64,000 nucleotides of DNA, taken from assembly GCA_034926225.1 (NCBI GenBank), contig JAYFRF010000007.1, positions 124,001 to 188,000 of the forward strand. The letters are read 5' to 3'. The notes below the pieces were generated by a model. That model saw only the letters and a program-made list of their open reading frames with translations. It had not been told where the DNA came from and searched no databases. This document shows, piece after piece, positions 34,171-41,496 of the stretch. A program made the position numbers and the translations under genes. Positions within the stretch are counted from its first letter, which is position 1. Every line of letters begins with the position of its first letter. This DNA is from JAAZKA01 sp034926225. Its GTDB lineage: Bacteria > Bacillota > Clostridia > Oscillospirales > QAMX01.

Positions 34171-34199
34171 TTTACAAACCGCATATTGTTTCGTATACT
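34171..34199 (+). promoter_or_regulatory. pssA promoter
   Basis: TTTACA (34171-34176), 17-base spacer, TATACT (34194-34199). Confidence 0.75.
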
Positions 34200-34234
34200 G
34201 CCATTTATAACGTAATAATCGAGGAACGAGCATC

Positions 34235-34876
34235 ATGAAGCTTCGGGAACAAACCGCGCTGATCGGATATTACAATCCGTCGGTGATTCTCACGTATATT
34301 GGGCTTGCGTCCTCCGTTGCGGGTATATTTCTCGCCGTTGAGGGCTTTTTTACAGAGGCGTTCTTATGCCTGCTGGTCTCCGGTGTATGTGACATGTTCG
34401 ATGGCCGCATTGCCCGGATGATTACACGGACGGACGACGCAAAGTGCTTCGGCATCCAAATCGATTCTCTATGTGATCTGGTCTGCTTCGGTGTTTTTCC
34501 CGCTATCCTCGCATGGAATCTTGGCGTCAAGGGGATCGTCGGCATTTCGATTTTGGCTCTATACATACTCGCCGCGGTCATTCGTCTCGGCTATTTTAAC
34601 GTTTCCGAGTCCAAGCGTCAGGCGGAAACAACAGAACTTCGGCATTTCTACCAAGGGCTGCCCGTAACCAGCGTCGCGGTACTGCTGCCCATAATCTATC
34701 TCGCTTTTTTCCGTCTGCAAAGCTTTCTTCCCATTGCGTTTTATACCGCCATGACTGCCATTTCTTTGCTGTTCGTTTTGAATATCCGCATCCCAAAGCC
34801 TTCGGGACGCTTACTTTTTACCGCTTTGGCCTTTGGCGCGGCTCTCGCCTGTTTACTCATTGGATTTGGAGGATAA
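34235..34876 (+). CDS. pssA: CDP-diacylglycerol-serine O-phosphatidyltransferase
   Basis: 213-residue CDP-alcohol phosphatidyltransferase, predicted to make phosphatidylserine from CDP-diacylglycerol and serine in the membrane. The catalytic CAP motif is present: D53, D56, G57 and A60-R61 in CDMFDGRIAR, then FG at 72-73 and D77 and D81 in GIQIDSLCD. The spacing between AR and the second glycine is three residues longer than the textbook motif. The DSLCDLVCFG block is typical of PssA rather than PgsA. About six membrane helices. Its stop codon lies within the ribosome-binding site of the DUF368 gene, so they form an operon for phospholipid and lipid-carrier biology. Confidence 0.87.
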   Translation: MKLREQTALIGYYNPSVILTYIGLASSVAGIFLAVEGFFTEAFLCLLVSGVCDMFDGRIARMITRTDDAKCFGIQIDSLCDLVCFGVFPAILAWNLGVKGIVGISILALYILAAVIRLGYFNVSESKRQAETTELRHFYQGLPVTSVAVLLPIIYLAFFRLQSFLPIAFYTAMTAISLLFVLNIRIPKPSGRLLFTALAFGAALACLLIGFGG

Positions 34877-34882
34877 ACACCT

Positions 34883-35728
34883 GTGCATACGGAAGCTGAC
34901 GCGCCGAAATCCGTCGGAGGGTTTCTTCTGCGTGTCTTTCAAGGGATCATCATCGGAAGCGGCGCCATCCTGCCCGGCATCAGCGGCGGCGTCCTTTGCG
35001 TAACCTTCGGCCTTTACCAGCCCATGATGTCGCTGCTTGCCCATCCCCTGCTCTCTTTTAAAAGCGCATGGCGGCTGTTTCTCCCCATTGTAATCGGCTG
35101 GGCAGCCGGTTTTTGGATTTTTGCCAAGCTTCTCGAAATGCTTTTTGCCTCCTACGCCCTTCTCGCCGTCGCTTTGTTTATCGGCCTCATCGCGGGCAGC
35201 TTCCCCTCTCTCCTGAATGAAGCAAACCGTGAAGGCCGCTCCGTTTTCTCTTGGATCAGCTTTGCCCTCAGCACCATCGTAATGCTCATCTTCTTCCTTG
35301 CGTTGGAAGGCGCATCCACATCGCTTAACCTAACCCCAAACTTCGGCTGGTTTTTCTTCTGCGGCGTCCTCTGGGGCTTATCCCTGATTGTCCCCGGCAT
35401 GTCCTCCTCCTCGCTTCTGATCTATATGGGTCTGTACGAACCGATGACGTCTGGCATTGCCGCGTTCTCTCCCGCCGTCCTGATTCCGATGCTTTTGGGT
35501 ATCTGTGCCTGCGTTTTTCCCTTTGCGCGACTTGTTAATAATCTGTTTGAGCGCCATTACGCATCGTCCTTCTATGCCGTAGTCGGCTTCGTCGTCGCGT
35601 CCACCCTCACCATCGTCCCGCGCTCCTTTCAAAGTGCCAGCGACGCCATCCTGGCCGTCCTCGTCGCTGCCGCCGGCTTCATCCTGGCCTATGGCAGTGA
35701 GCGTCTTACACGGAAAAAGACTCGATAA
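34883..35728 (+). CDS. DUF368 membrane protein (undecaprenyl-phosphate transporter-like, PopT family)
   Basis: 281-residue integral membrane protein of family DUF368. Motifs GIIIGSGAILPGISGGVLCVTFGLYQPMM are split over about residues 21-49, and WGLSLIVPGMSSSSLLIYMGLY forms a pseudo-repeat around 164-185, so the protein is an inverted duplication. Some DUF368 proteins (PopT) have been described as undecaprenyl-phosphate translocases that return the carrier lipid to the cytoplasmic face. GTG start at 34883 with GGAGG 10 bases upstream, overlapping the pssA stop. Ends at a strong bidirectional terminator. Confidence 0.88.
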   Translation: MHTEADAPKSVGGFLLRVFQGIIIGSGAILPGISGGVLCVTFGLYQPMMSLLAHPLLSFKSAWRLFLPIVIGWAAGFWIFAKLLEMLFASYALLAVALFIGLIAGSFPSLLNEANREGRSVFSWISFALSTIVMLIFFLALEGASTSLNLTPNFGWFFFCGVLWGLSLIVPGMSSSSLLIYMGLYEPMTSGIAAFSPAVLIPMLLGICACVFPFARLVNNLFERHYASSFYAVVGFVVASTLTIVPRSFQSASDAILAVLVAAAGFILAYGSERLTRKKTR

Positions 35729-35730
35729 TA

Positions 35731-35770
35731 AAAAAACCTCCGCTTCCTTCAGGAAACGGAGGTTTTTTTA
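35731..35770. terminator. Bidirectional terminator
   Basis: AAAAAACCTCCG pairs with CGGAGGTTTTTT around a TTCCTTCAGGAA inner stem. It serves the pssA operon on the plus strand and the HEPN operon on the minus strand. Confidence 0.93.
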
Positions 35771-36220
35771 TACATTCGGCATATCAACCTGCGGCTGGAA
35801 CGAACGAAGCCACGCGATATAGTCCTTTGCGTTCTTATAAAGGGCAAGCGCCAACTCTTTCTCCACAAATCGCGTTTTGATATTTTTATAGGAAAACGGA
35901 TAATCCGACATGTAATAGAACATCGCGTCGACAAGAAAGTCCTCGCATGCCGTACGGCGCTCCTCGAAAAGCTTCTGATCGACCTCCTCGCGGAAAGCCT
36001 TGCTTGCGAGGATTTTGTTGAACAGGAAATTCACATTATGCGTCTTCGGCGCTTCGGCATCCATGTAGTAGACGTACATTCCTTTCAGCTGGCGTTCGGT
36101 CGCCTGCTGGCACAGATACGCGACATACACCCACCGCTCCCCCTCGATCAAACAATCGATCGTATCGAGGTCGTAGTCCGAAAGCATCAGCCAGTATCCG
36201 TATTTCTCAAGCTTTTTCAT
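35768..36220 (-). CDS. HEPN-domain protein
   Basis: 150-residue helical protein of the HEPN family (PF05168-like). The block AYLCQQATERQLKGMYVYYM followed by KTHNVNFLFNKI is characteristic. HEPN proteins paired with MNT nucleotidyltransferases act as toxins that degrade RNA through an RX4-6H motif. That motif is not visible here: the usual SRYP-type segment is SDYPFSY and no arginine sits 4-6 residues before a histidine in the C-terminal half. A non-nuclease role, or regulation by modification, is possible. The ATG at 36220 has GGAGG upstream. The start overlaps the HD-GYP gene by 14 bases. Confidence 0.82.
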   Translation of the reverse strand: MKKLEKYGYWLMLSDYDLDTIDCLIEGERWVYVAYLCQQATERQLKGMYVYYMDAEAPKTHNVNFLFNKILASKAFREEVDQKLFEERRTACEDFLVDAMFYYMSDYPFSYKNIKTRFVEKELALALYKNAKDYIAWLRSFQPQVDMPNV

Positions 36221-37136
36221 TGTATTCCTCCGCAAAGGCATTCATCCGTACAAGCTCTGCAAGCATCCCCGTGATCTTCCTGTCAAATTGCTTGGGTAAG
36301 CTTAAAAGCTCACGCGCGCCCTCCTCGTAGCTCTTCACAATGTTATAGCCACGATTCGTCGTCATCGCGTCAAATACGTCGGCCACCGCGACAATACGCG
36401 CTTCCGGTATGATATCCTCCGCCGTCAGATTGAACGGATAACCGGTTCCGTCCAGACGCTCATGATGATTTTGTGCAATCTCCGCGACACGGTCACCAAA
36501 ATGCGGTCTTAACAATCTCGCGCTGTCAATGGGATGCCTCATAATATAGCGCATCTCCGACGCATCCAGCTTGCCGCTCTTCTTGAGAATTTCATCCGGC
36601 ACAAAGCATTTGCCGACATCATGGAACAGCGACGCTACCACGATATCGTTTAAAGAAACGTTCGTGCAATATTCCGGCATGCTCTCAAACAGCTTGACCG
36701 AATACCGCATCACATTGCGGCTGTGGCGGAATGTGTAATCGTCTTTATCGTTGATCCGCACCAAAAGCTTTGTCAGGTCATCCTGAAAGCCGAATACGGA
36801 GTCGAAAAGCGGTGCGTTTGTTATGTATAAAAGCTGAGTGTCCTGATGAGTTTTCAACAGGATTTCCCGTTTTAGGTTCTCAACATAAAAGGAATCTCCC
36901 GGTACGAGTCGAATCGTCTCCGCATCAAGGGTCAGCTCGATTTCGCCCTTGTGAATGAAGAAAAACTCCATCGTCTCGGGCTCATCCGCCGGAACCAGCC
37001 AGACGGTAGCACCGGATATGAGCGTCTGGCTCATAATCTCCGTGCTGCCCTTCTTTGCGAGAAGACTCAAACGAGTGGCATCGATCGCCTTCTCCAGCGT
37101 ACTAGTATCCTTTTTGTTGATATACACATTCTCCAT
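36207..37136 (-). CDS. Cupin plus HD-GYP domain protein, predicted c-di-GMP phosphodiesterase
   Basis: 309 residues. A cupin-like N-terminal domain (about 40-115, with LVPGDSFYVEN) is joined to a complete HD-GYP domain (about 125-300). HD-GYP motifs are HSRNVMRY near 138, the HD pair in ASLFHDVGK, RHPIDSARLL, then NHHERLDGTGYP and ARIVAVADVFDAM. Such domains hydrolyse cyclic di-GMP, usually to GMP or pGpG, with two or three metals. The ATG at 37136 has GAGGAG 10 bases upstream. It overlaps the MNT gene by 35 bases and the HEPN gene by 14, so the three are translated as a unit. The operon lies behind a c-di-GMP riboswitch, which suggests a feedback loop. Confidence 0.88.
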   Translation of the reverse strand: MENVYINKKDTSTLEKAIDATRLSLLAKKGSTEIMSQTLISGATVWLVPADEPETMEFFFIHKGEIELTLDAETIRLVPGDSFYVENLKREILLKTHQDTQLLYITNAPLFDSVFGFQDDLTKLLVRINDKDDYTFRHSRNVMRYSVKLFESMPEYCTNVSLNDIVVASLFHDVGKCFVPDEILKKSGKLDASEMRYIMRHPIDSARLLRPHFGDRVAEIAQNHHERLDGTGYPFNLTAEDIIPEARIVAVADVFDAMTTNRGYNIVKSYEEGARELLSLPKQFDRKITGMLAELVRMNAFAEEYNEKA

Positions 37137-37491
37137 CAGGCAAACTCTCCTCGCGGTCCTCTAACCGCGCAGCAGGCCACAGTTCCACGCCAAATTCCGT
37201 AATCTCTCCGATAATACCACAAGGATCGCAAAGCTCGTTTGTCCGAAATGCCTGTACCTCAATGTTCTCTTCCGTCGAAGCACAGATTTTGACAAGCGAT
37301 CTGTATTCCTCTAAAAGGCATACTTTATCCGTATTGAAGAATACCGCGAGATCAAGATCACTTTCGGCATTCTGTGTATGCTTGGCATATGAACCGAAAA
37401 GGATGATCTTTTCTACCCCGGGAAGCGCCGAAATACGCGCCACGACTCGGCAGAGGATTTCCGGAACCCGTGCTACATGTGTACTGCTCAT
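37102..37491 (-). CDS. MNT-type nucleotidyltransferase
   Basis: 129-residue minimal nucleotidyltransferase. The signature GSx10DxD is intact in GSYAKHTQNAESDLD, followed by LAVFF, and an IEVQ strand offers a third acidic residue. In HEPN/MNT pairs the MNT protein neutralises the toxin by adding AMP to it. No clear ribosome-binding site precedes the ATG at 37491, but the secreted-protein gene ends 15 bases upstream, so translation may be coupled. The 3' end extends beyond the usual MNT core and overlaps the HD-GYP gene by 35 bases. The HEPN partner is separated from it by that gene. Confidence 0.85.
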   Translation of the reverse strand: MSSTHVARVPEILCRVVARISALPGVEKIILFGSYAKHTQNAESDLDLAVFFNTDKVCLLEEYRSLVKICASTEENIEVQAFRTNELCDPCGIIGEITEFGVELWPAARLEDREESLPDGECVYQQKGY

Positions 37492-37505
37492 AAGCTTGCG
37501 CGCGG

Positions 37506-37886
37506 TTAAATGTTCACAACGCGCAGCGGATCGATCAGGACAGTCCGTCCATCGATGACGACTTCCTCATATTCGCAAACCACCGTCACGCCAATACGGT
37601 CCGCATACCGGAATACCGGGCTAACAATTTTATCAATGGTCTTCAACAGGGAATCCACATCGTCGTAAGGCGTCATGATCGCGATCTTGACAAGCATATC
37701 GATCGTCGCGTTTGCGGTGTCCACCATGTTAGTTAGAGCCTTCAGCTCCGAACTTACAGGCTGGTCGCATACATACGTGGTTCCTTCGTCCCCGTAATCG
37801 GGTGTGTTCGCTGCCATTGCCATATTCGGCATAATGGTGAATATAAGGGCGACGACGAGTACGATGCTGACTAGGGTCTTTTTCAT
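37506..37886 (-). CDS. Small secreted protein of unknown function
   Basis: 126-residue protein with a clear signal peptide: a KK start, hydrophobic core LVSIVLVVALIFTIM and a likely AMA-A cleavage near residue 25. The mature part (about 100 residues) has two cysteines (in TYVCDQP and VVCEYEE) and no motif I recognise. AGGAGG lies 8 bases before the ATG. It is the first gene behind the c-di-GMP riboswitch and is followed by the MNT, HD-GYP and HEPN genes. Secreted or adhesive proteins are frequent targets of c-di-GMP riboswitches in Clostridia. Confidence 0.78.
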   Translation of the reverse strand: MKKTLVSIVLVVALIFTIMPNMAMAANTPDYGDEGTTYVCDQPVSSELKALTNMVDTANATIDMLVKIAIMTPYDDVDSLLKTIDKIVSPVFRYADRIGVTVVCEYEEVVIDGRTVLIDPLRVVNI

Positions 37887-37947
37887 TTTCGGTTCCTCCT
37901 GTTTTCTGGATTTACATGCAAGTTCCCCCGAAAAAATGAATCAGGCA

Positions 37948-37988
37948 AATAAAAAGAGCCGGCTAACTTTATCATAAGATTGCCGACT
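37948..37988 (-). terminator. Riboswitch-linked intrinsic terminator
   Basis: On the minus strand AGTCGGC (37988-37982) pairs with GCCGGCT (37963-37957), seven pairs with one G-U, followed by CTTTTTATTT. It lies between the riboswitch aptamer and the first gene. GGCAGC (37994-37989), immediately upstream, could instead pair with GCTGCC of the aptamer. Confidence 0.75.
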
Positions 37989-38039
37989 GCTGCCTTTCGA
38001 TCCCGTCGTTCGTCCCCCGGAATACATTAAGGATCTTTT

Positions 38040-38145
38040 CAATTCGGCAGCTGGCTGCCATTTGTCTTTTGATTCTACCTCAAAAGAGTTTAGGCCCTTT
38101 AGCTTTGCGTCACTTGCTTTCGCAAGTTTTGCCTTTTCGTGGGGA
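38040..38145 (-). promoter_or_regulatory. c-di-GMP-I (GEMM-I) riboswitch aptamer
   Basis: Read on the minus strand, the conserved blocks occur in the right order. AAGGCAAA (around 38134-38128) comes first, then a hairpin with a GCGAAAGC tetraloop (38123-38116). GACGCAAAGC (38111-38102) and GGGCCTAAA follow. A variable stem comes next, and the tetraloop-receptor arm GGCAGC-CA-GCTGCC-GA (38059-38046) closes the aptamer. These match the GEMM-I class that binds cyclic di-GMP. A strong promoter starts transcription just upstream and a terminator follows about 50 bases later, so it probably controls termination. The direction of control (on or off) is not certain. Confidence 0.9.
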
Positions 38146-38163
38146 TACTTTGTATCCGTATCC

Positions 38164-38192
38164 AAGATACCACATTTTTCTTCTTTTGTCAA
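38164..38192 (-). promoter_or_regulatory. Promoter of the riboswitch operon
   Basis: On the minus strand TTGACA (38192-38187), 17-base spacer, TATCTT (38169-38164). The predicted start lies a few bases before the aptamer, where GGATACAAAGTATCC can form a short 5' hairpin. Confidence 0.82.
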
Positions 38193-38333
38193 TAGTATTT
38201 GCTCGAATAAATCAATCCCTTTTTGTAATTCTATGCAGTTCTTTTCTTTTCGCCATCCGAATTTTTACCTCTTGTGACACATACTTTTCTTTTCATGTTC
38301 ATGTTTTTTGTTTCCTGTGTTTTCGTTTTTGCC

Positions 38334-38362
38334 TTTTCAAATCCTTATATTTGTGCTATACT
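38334..38362 (+). promoter_or_regulatory. Promoter of the FucI-like/DUF4091 pair
   Basis: TTTTCA (38334-38339), 17-base spacer, TATACT (38357-38362), about 40 bases before the ATG. The sequence from 38193 to 38330 is T-rich and shows nothing else. Confidence 0.6.
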
Positions 38363-38403
38363 TCTTTCTAGTGGTTCATCTTTTTATAGAAAGGAGCAAT
38401 CCC

Positions 38404-39879
38404 ATGCCAAACTGTCCATCTGTAACACTTGGCATCGTTGCCGTCAGCCGCGACTGTTTTTTAAAATCCCTTGCCGAAAACCGCCGTCGTGCGTTGGTCG
38501 CCGCTTGTACTTCCCTGTCGCTTCCCGTCTATGAATGTCCGGTTCTCGTCGAAAACGAATCCGATGCGCGCGCGGCTCTTGCGGAGCTTGCCGGTAAATG
38601 TAACGTTCTCGTCGTTTACTTGGGGAATTTCGGCCCGGAAACACCCGAAACGCTCCTCGCACAGCGTTTTTCCGGCCCTTCCATGTTTATAGCGGCCGCC
38701 GAGGACCGCGCGGACGCTCTCATCGATGGCCGCGGCGACGCTTTCTGCGGTCTCCTAAACTGCTCCTATAACCTTTCCCTGCGTAACATCACTGCCTATA
38801 TCCCTGCCCACCCTGTCGGCACTCCGGACGTCCTAGCTGAACAGATCCGCGCATTCATCCCCATCGCCCGTGCCATCCTCGGCGTCTGTTCCTTAAAAAT
38901 CATCTCCTTTGGGCCCCGCCCGCAGGATTTCTTCGCTTGCAACGCTCCCATCCGGCAGCTTTATGACCTCGGCGTCGAGGTCGAGGAAAACTCGGAGCTG
39001 GATCTTCTTGTCGCCTACCGCGCTCATGCGAACGATCCACGAATCCCCGGCGTCGCCGCCGACATGACCCGTGAGCTTGGCGACGGCAACCGCTACCCCG
39101 ATCTCCTGCCGCGTATGGCGCAGTTCGAGCTGACCCTGCTGGATTGGGCGGACACGCATAAGGGAATGCGCGATTATGTCGCCTTTGCCAACAAATGCTG
39201 GCCTGCCTTTCCCGGCGAATTTGGCTTTGAGCCTTGTTATGTCAACTCCCGCCTCGCCTCCCGCGGCATCCCCGTCGCCTGCGAAGTCGATCTCTACGGC
39301 GCTCTCAGCGAGTACATCCTCGCCTGCCTGACCGAGGACGCAGTGACGCTGCTCGACATCAATAACACCGTACCCGCCGACATGTATGCTTCCGATGTGG
39401 CAGGTCACTTCCCCTACCGGTGCGACGACCTGTTTATGGGCTTCCACTGCGGCAACACGCCGCTGTGTAAACTGGCGTGCGGCTCGATCTGCTACCAGCT
39501 CATCCAGAACCGCCTTCTTGAGGACAAGGGAGAGCCGAATATTACGCGCGGCACCCTCGAGGGCGACCTTGCCCCCGGCGCCATCACGCTTTTCCGCGTA
39601 CAGGGTGCTGCCGACGGTTCCATCCGTGCTTATGTCGCCCCCGGTGAAGCGCTGCCTGTCGCCACCCGCAGCTTCGGCGGCATCGGCGTGCTGGCCGTCC
39701 GGGAGCTTGCGCGATTCTACCGCTATGTCCTTATCGAGCGTCATTTCCCCCATCATGCCGCCGTCGCGTTCTCTGACTGCGCTCGCGCGGCCTTTGAGGT
39801 GCTTCGCTTCCTCGGTGTCCGTGAAATTGCCTATAATCAGCCCGCATCCGTTCTGTATTCGACTGAAAATCCATTCTAA
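38404..39879 (+). CDS. L-fucose isomerase-like protein
   Basis: 491-residue protein resembling the L-fucose/L-arabinose isomerase superfamily: an N-terminal domain with GIVAVSRDCF and CNVLVVYLGNFGPETP, a central SFGPRPQDFFACNAP region and a C-terminal LFMGFHCGNTP segment where a histidine ligand is expected. FucI-type enzymes interconvert aldoses and ketoses with manganese. Whether all metal ligands are kept cannot be judged without a structural alignment. The ATG at 38404 has AAAGGAG 7 bases upstream; an upstream hydrophobic extension is rejected. Followed 12 bases later by a DUF4091 gene, making a two-gene operon ending at a strong terminator. Confidence 0.82.
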   Translation: MPNCPSVTLGIVAVSRDCFLKSLAENRRRALVAACTSLSLPVYECPVLVENESDARAALAELAGKCNVLVVYLGNFGPETPETLLAQRFSGPSMFIAAAEDRADALIDGRGDAFCGLLNCSYNLSLRNITAYIPAHPVGTPDVLAEQIRAFIPIARAILGVCSLKIISFGPRPQDFFACNAPIRQLYDLGVEVEENSELDLLVAYRAHANDPRIPGVAADMTRELGDGNRYPDLLPRMAQFELTLLDWADTHKGMRDYVAFANKCWPAFPGEFGFEPCYVNSRLASRGIPVACEVDLYGALSEYILACLTEDAVTLLDINNTVPADMYASDVAGHFPYRCDDLFMGFHCGNTPLCKLACGSICYQLIQNRLLEDKGEPNITRGTLEGDLAPGAITLFRVQGAADGSIRAYVAPGEALPVATRSFGGIGVLAVRELARFYRYVLIERHFPHHAAVAFSDCARAAFEVLRFLGVREIAYNQPASVLYSTENPF

Positions 39880-39891
39880 CGGAGGTCTTCT

Positions 39892-41448
39892 ATGCTTTTT
39901 CACGCCTATAACGATTCCGTCTGGCTGTATCCCGATACCGTGATCCCCGGTCAGACCGAGCTGTACGCGGCCGACGCCGCCCGCGGCGGTACCGTCGGCG
40001 TCCAGCTTCTGACCGACGTCACCCTCGACGACACGGCTGCCCTCCATGTCGTCTTTGACGCCCCCTCCGCCATCTCCTGCGAGACCTTTCAGCTCCTGCC
40101 CACCCGCGTCGAGGAAAACAGCGGCCGCGATACGCATACCGCCGACCGCTACGAGGATGTCGCGGACTTCGTTACGCGCCGCGCGCCGTTCGAGGTCTAC
40201 GACGTCACCCGCCCCTTGACGGACGGTATGCTCCGCCCCGGCAGACTTGCGCTCTTCCTGCTGCTTCGCGTCGATGCTTCCGTCACGAAGGGCGACTATC
40301 TCTGCGTTCTGACCTGCAAGGCCGGCGAGCACGCACTGACCTTCCCGATCACGCTGCACGTCTCCGCCTGCGTCATCCCCCCGCTTTGTGACGCCCGCTT
40401 CGGCATGGTCAACTGGCTCTTCCTTGAGGATGTGGAAACTATGACGGGGCTCGACCGCCGCTGTGACGAGTTCTGGGCGCTGATCGGGAAATATCTCGAC
40501 AATCAGCTCGATCTGCGTACGAATCACTTAAAACTCCCCTCCGGCGTCCCCATTCGCGACGAATCCGGCACCGTCGTTGATTTCGACTTCGCCGACTGCG
40601 AACGTTTAGGGCAGCTCGCCCTGGATCGGGGCTTTTCCTACATCTACGGCGGCTTCGTCGCCCGTTTCCAGCGCTGGGACGACCCCGACCAGTTCCTCCT
40701 CTGGGATCGTAACGTCTCGACCAGTTCCATCGAGGGCTACCGGCAGCTTTCGATCTACTTTAAAAAGCTCCGTTCGATCGTGGCCTCCCACGGCTGGCAG
40801 TCCCAATGGATGCAGTGCCTCGTCGACGAGCCGCAGTTCCCCAACAGCGAAAGCTACCGCGCGCTTTCCGGCATCTGCCGCAAGCATATGCCGGGCGTGA
40901 AGATTCACGACCCCGTCGAGACGACCGAGATCGGCGGCGCGGTCGATATCTGGTGCGTCAAGCAAGCCGTCTACGAAAAGCACCTTGAGAATTTCCAGCG
41001 TTTGCAGGCGATGGGCGAGGAGATGTGGGTCTACACCTGCGGCTTCCCCGCGGGTTCGACGATGAACCGCTCCACAGACCTTCCGCTCCTTGCAGGACGT
41101 CTGCCGATGTGGATGTGTGTCAAGTACGGGATGACAGGTTTTCTACACTGGGGCTACAACGCCTATGCCGGACGCGACCCCTTCACCTATAACTGCTTCG
41201 CCACCGCGGGTAAGCCCCTTCCCCCCGGCGACGGCTTCATCGTCTATCCCGGCGACGATGGTCGGCCCTGGAACAGCGTCCGCGCGCAGCTCCAGCGCGC
41301 CGGCGCCGAGGATGCCGAAGCCCTTTTCCAACTCCCGGAGGACGCGCGCATGGCCTTCATCGACCGCGTCTGCTCCACCTTCGACGACTACAATCCTGAT
41401 CCCGCAAACTTCGAACGCGTACGGCACGAGCTTCTCGCGTCCTTCTAA
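39892..41448 (+). CDS. DUF4091-domain glycosidase-like protein
   Basis: 518-residue protein with a DUF4091-type C-terminus, a family near GH123-like barrels. The hallmark is FLHWGYNAYAGRDPF, then PPGDGFIVYPGDDGRPWNSVRAQ and AGAEDAEALFQL. An N-terminal beta domain (about 1-160) precedes a barrel in which CLVDEPQF offers an acidic residue, like the catalytic aspartate-glutamate pair in GH123. There is no signal peptide, so it acts in the cytoplasm on imported sugars. Co-transcribed with the FucI-like gene. The substrate is unknown; N-acetylhexosaminide hydrolysis is one possibility. Confidence 0.84.
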   Translation: MLFHAYNDSVWLYPDTVIPGQTELYAADAARGGTVGVQLLTDVTLDDTAALHVVFDAPSAISCETFQLLPTRVEENSGRDTHTADRYEDVADFVTRRAPFEVYDVTRPLTDGMLRPGRLALFLLLRVDASVTKGDYLCVLTCKAGEHALTFPITLHVSACVIPPLCDARFGMVNWLFLEDVETMTGLDRRCDEFWALIGKYLDNQLDLRTNHLKLPSGVPIRDESGTVVDFDFADCERLGQLALDRGFSYIYGGFVARFQRWDDPDQFLLWDRNVSTSSIEGYRQLSIYFKKLRSIVASHGWQSQWMQCLVDEPQFPNSESYRALSGICRKHMPGVKIHDPVETTEIGGAVDIWCVKQAVYEKHLENFQRLQAMGEEMWVYTCGFPAGSTMNRSTDLPLLAGRLPMWMCVKYGMTGFLHWGYNAYAGRDPFTYNCFATAGKPLPPGDGFIVYPGDDGRPWNSVRAQLQRAGAEDAEALFQLPEDARMAFIDRVCSTFDDYNPDPANFERVRHELLASF

Positions 41449-41455
41449 AAAAGTT

Positions 41456-41493
41456 CTCCGGCCAGCCCACAGAAGGGCTGGCCGGAGATTTTT
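41456..41493. terminator. Bidirectional terminator between convergent operons
   Basis: CTCCGGCCAGCCC (41456-41468) pairs perfectly with GGGCTGGCCGGAG (41475-41487) with a six-base loop and a T-run on the plus strand. It ends the FucI-like/DUF4091 operon and the 12-kb minus-strand operon. Confidence 0.93.
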
Positions 41494-41496
41494 ATC

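Noticed and set aside
38893..40527. 544-codon open frame on the minus strand opposite the FucI-like and DUF4091 genes
   Set aside because: No ribosome-binding site or family match; it arises from GC-rich codon bias of the two real genes on the other strand.
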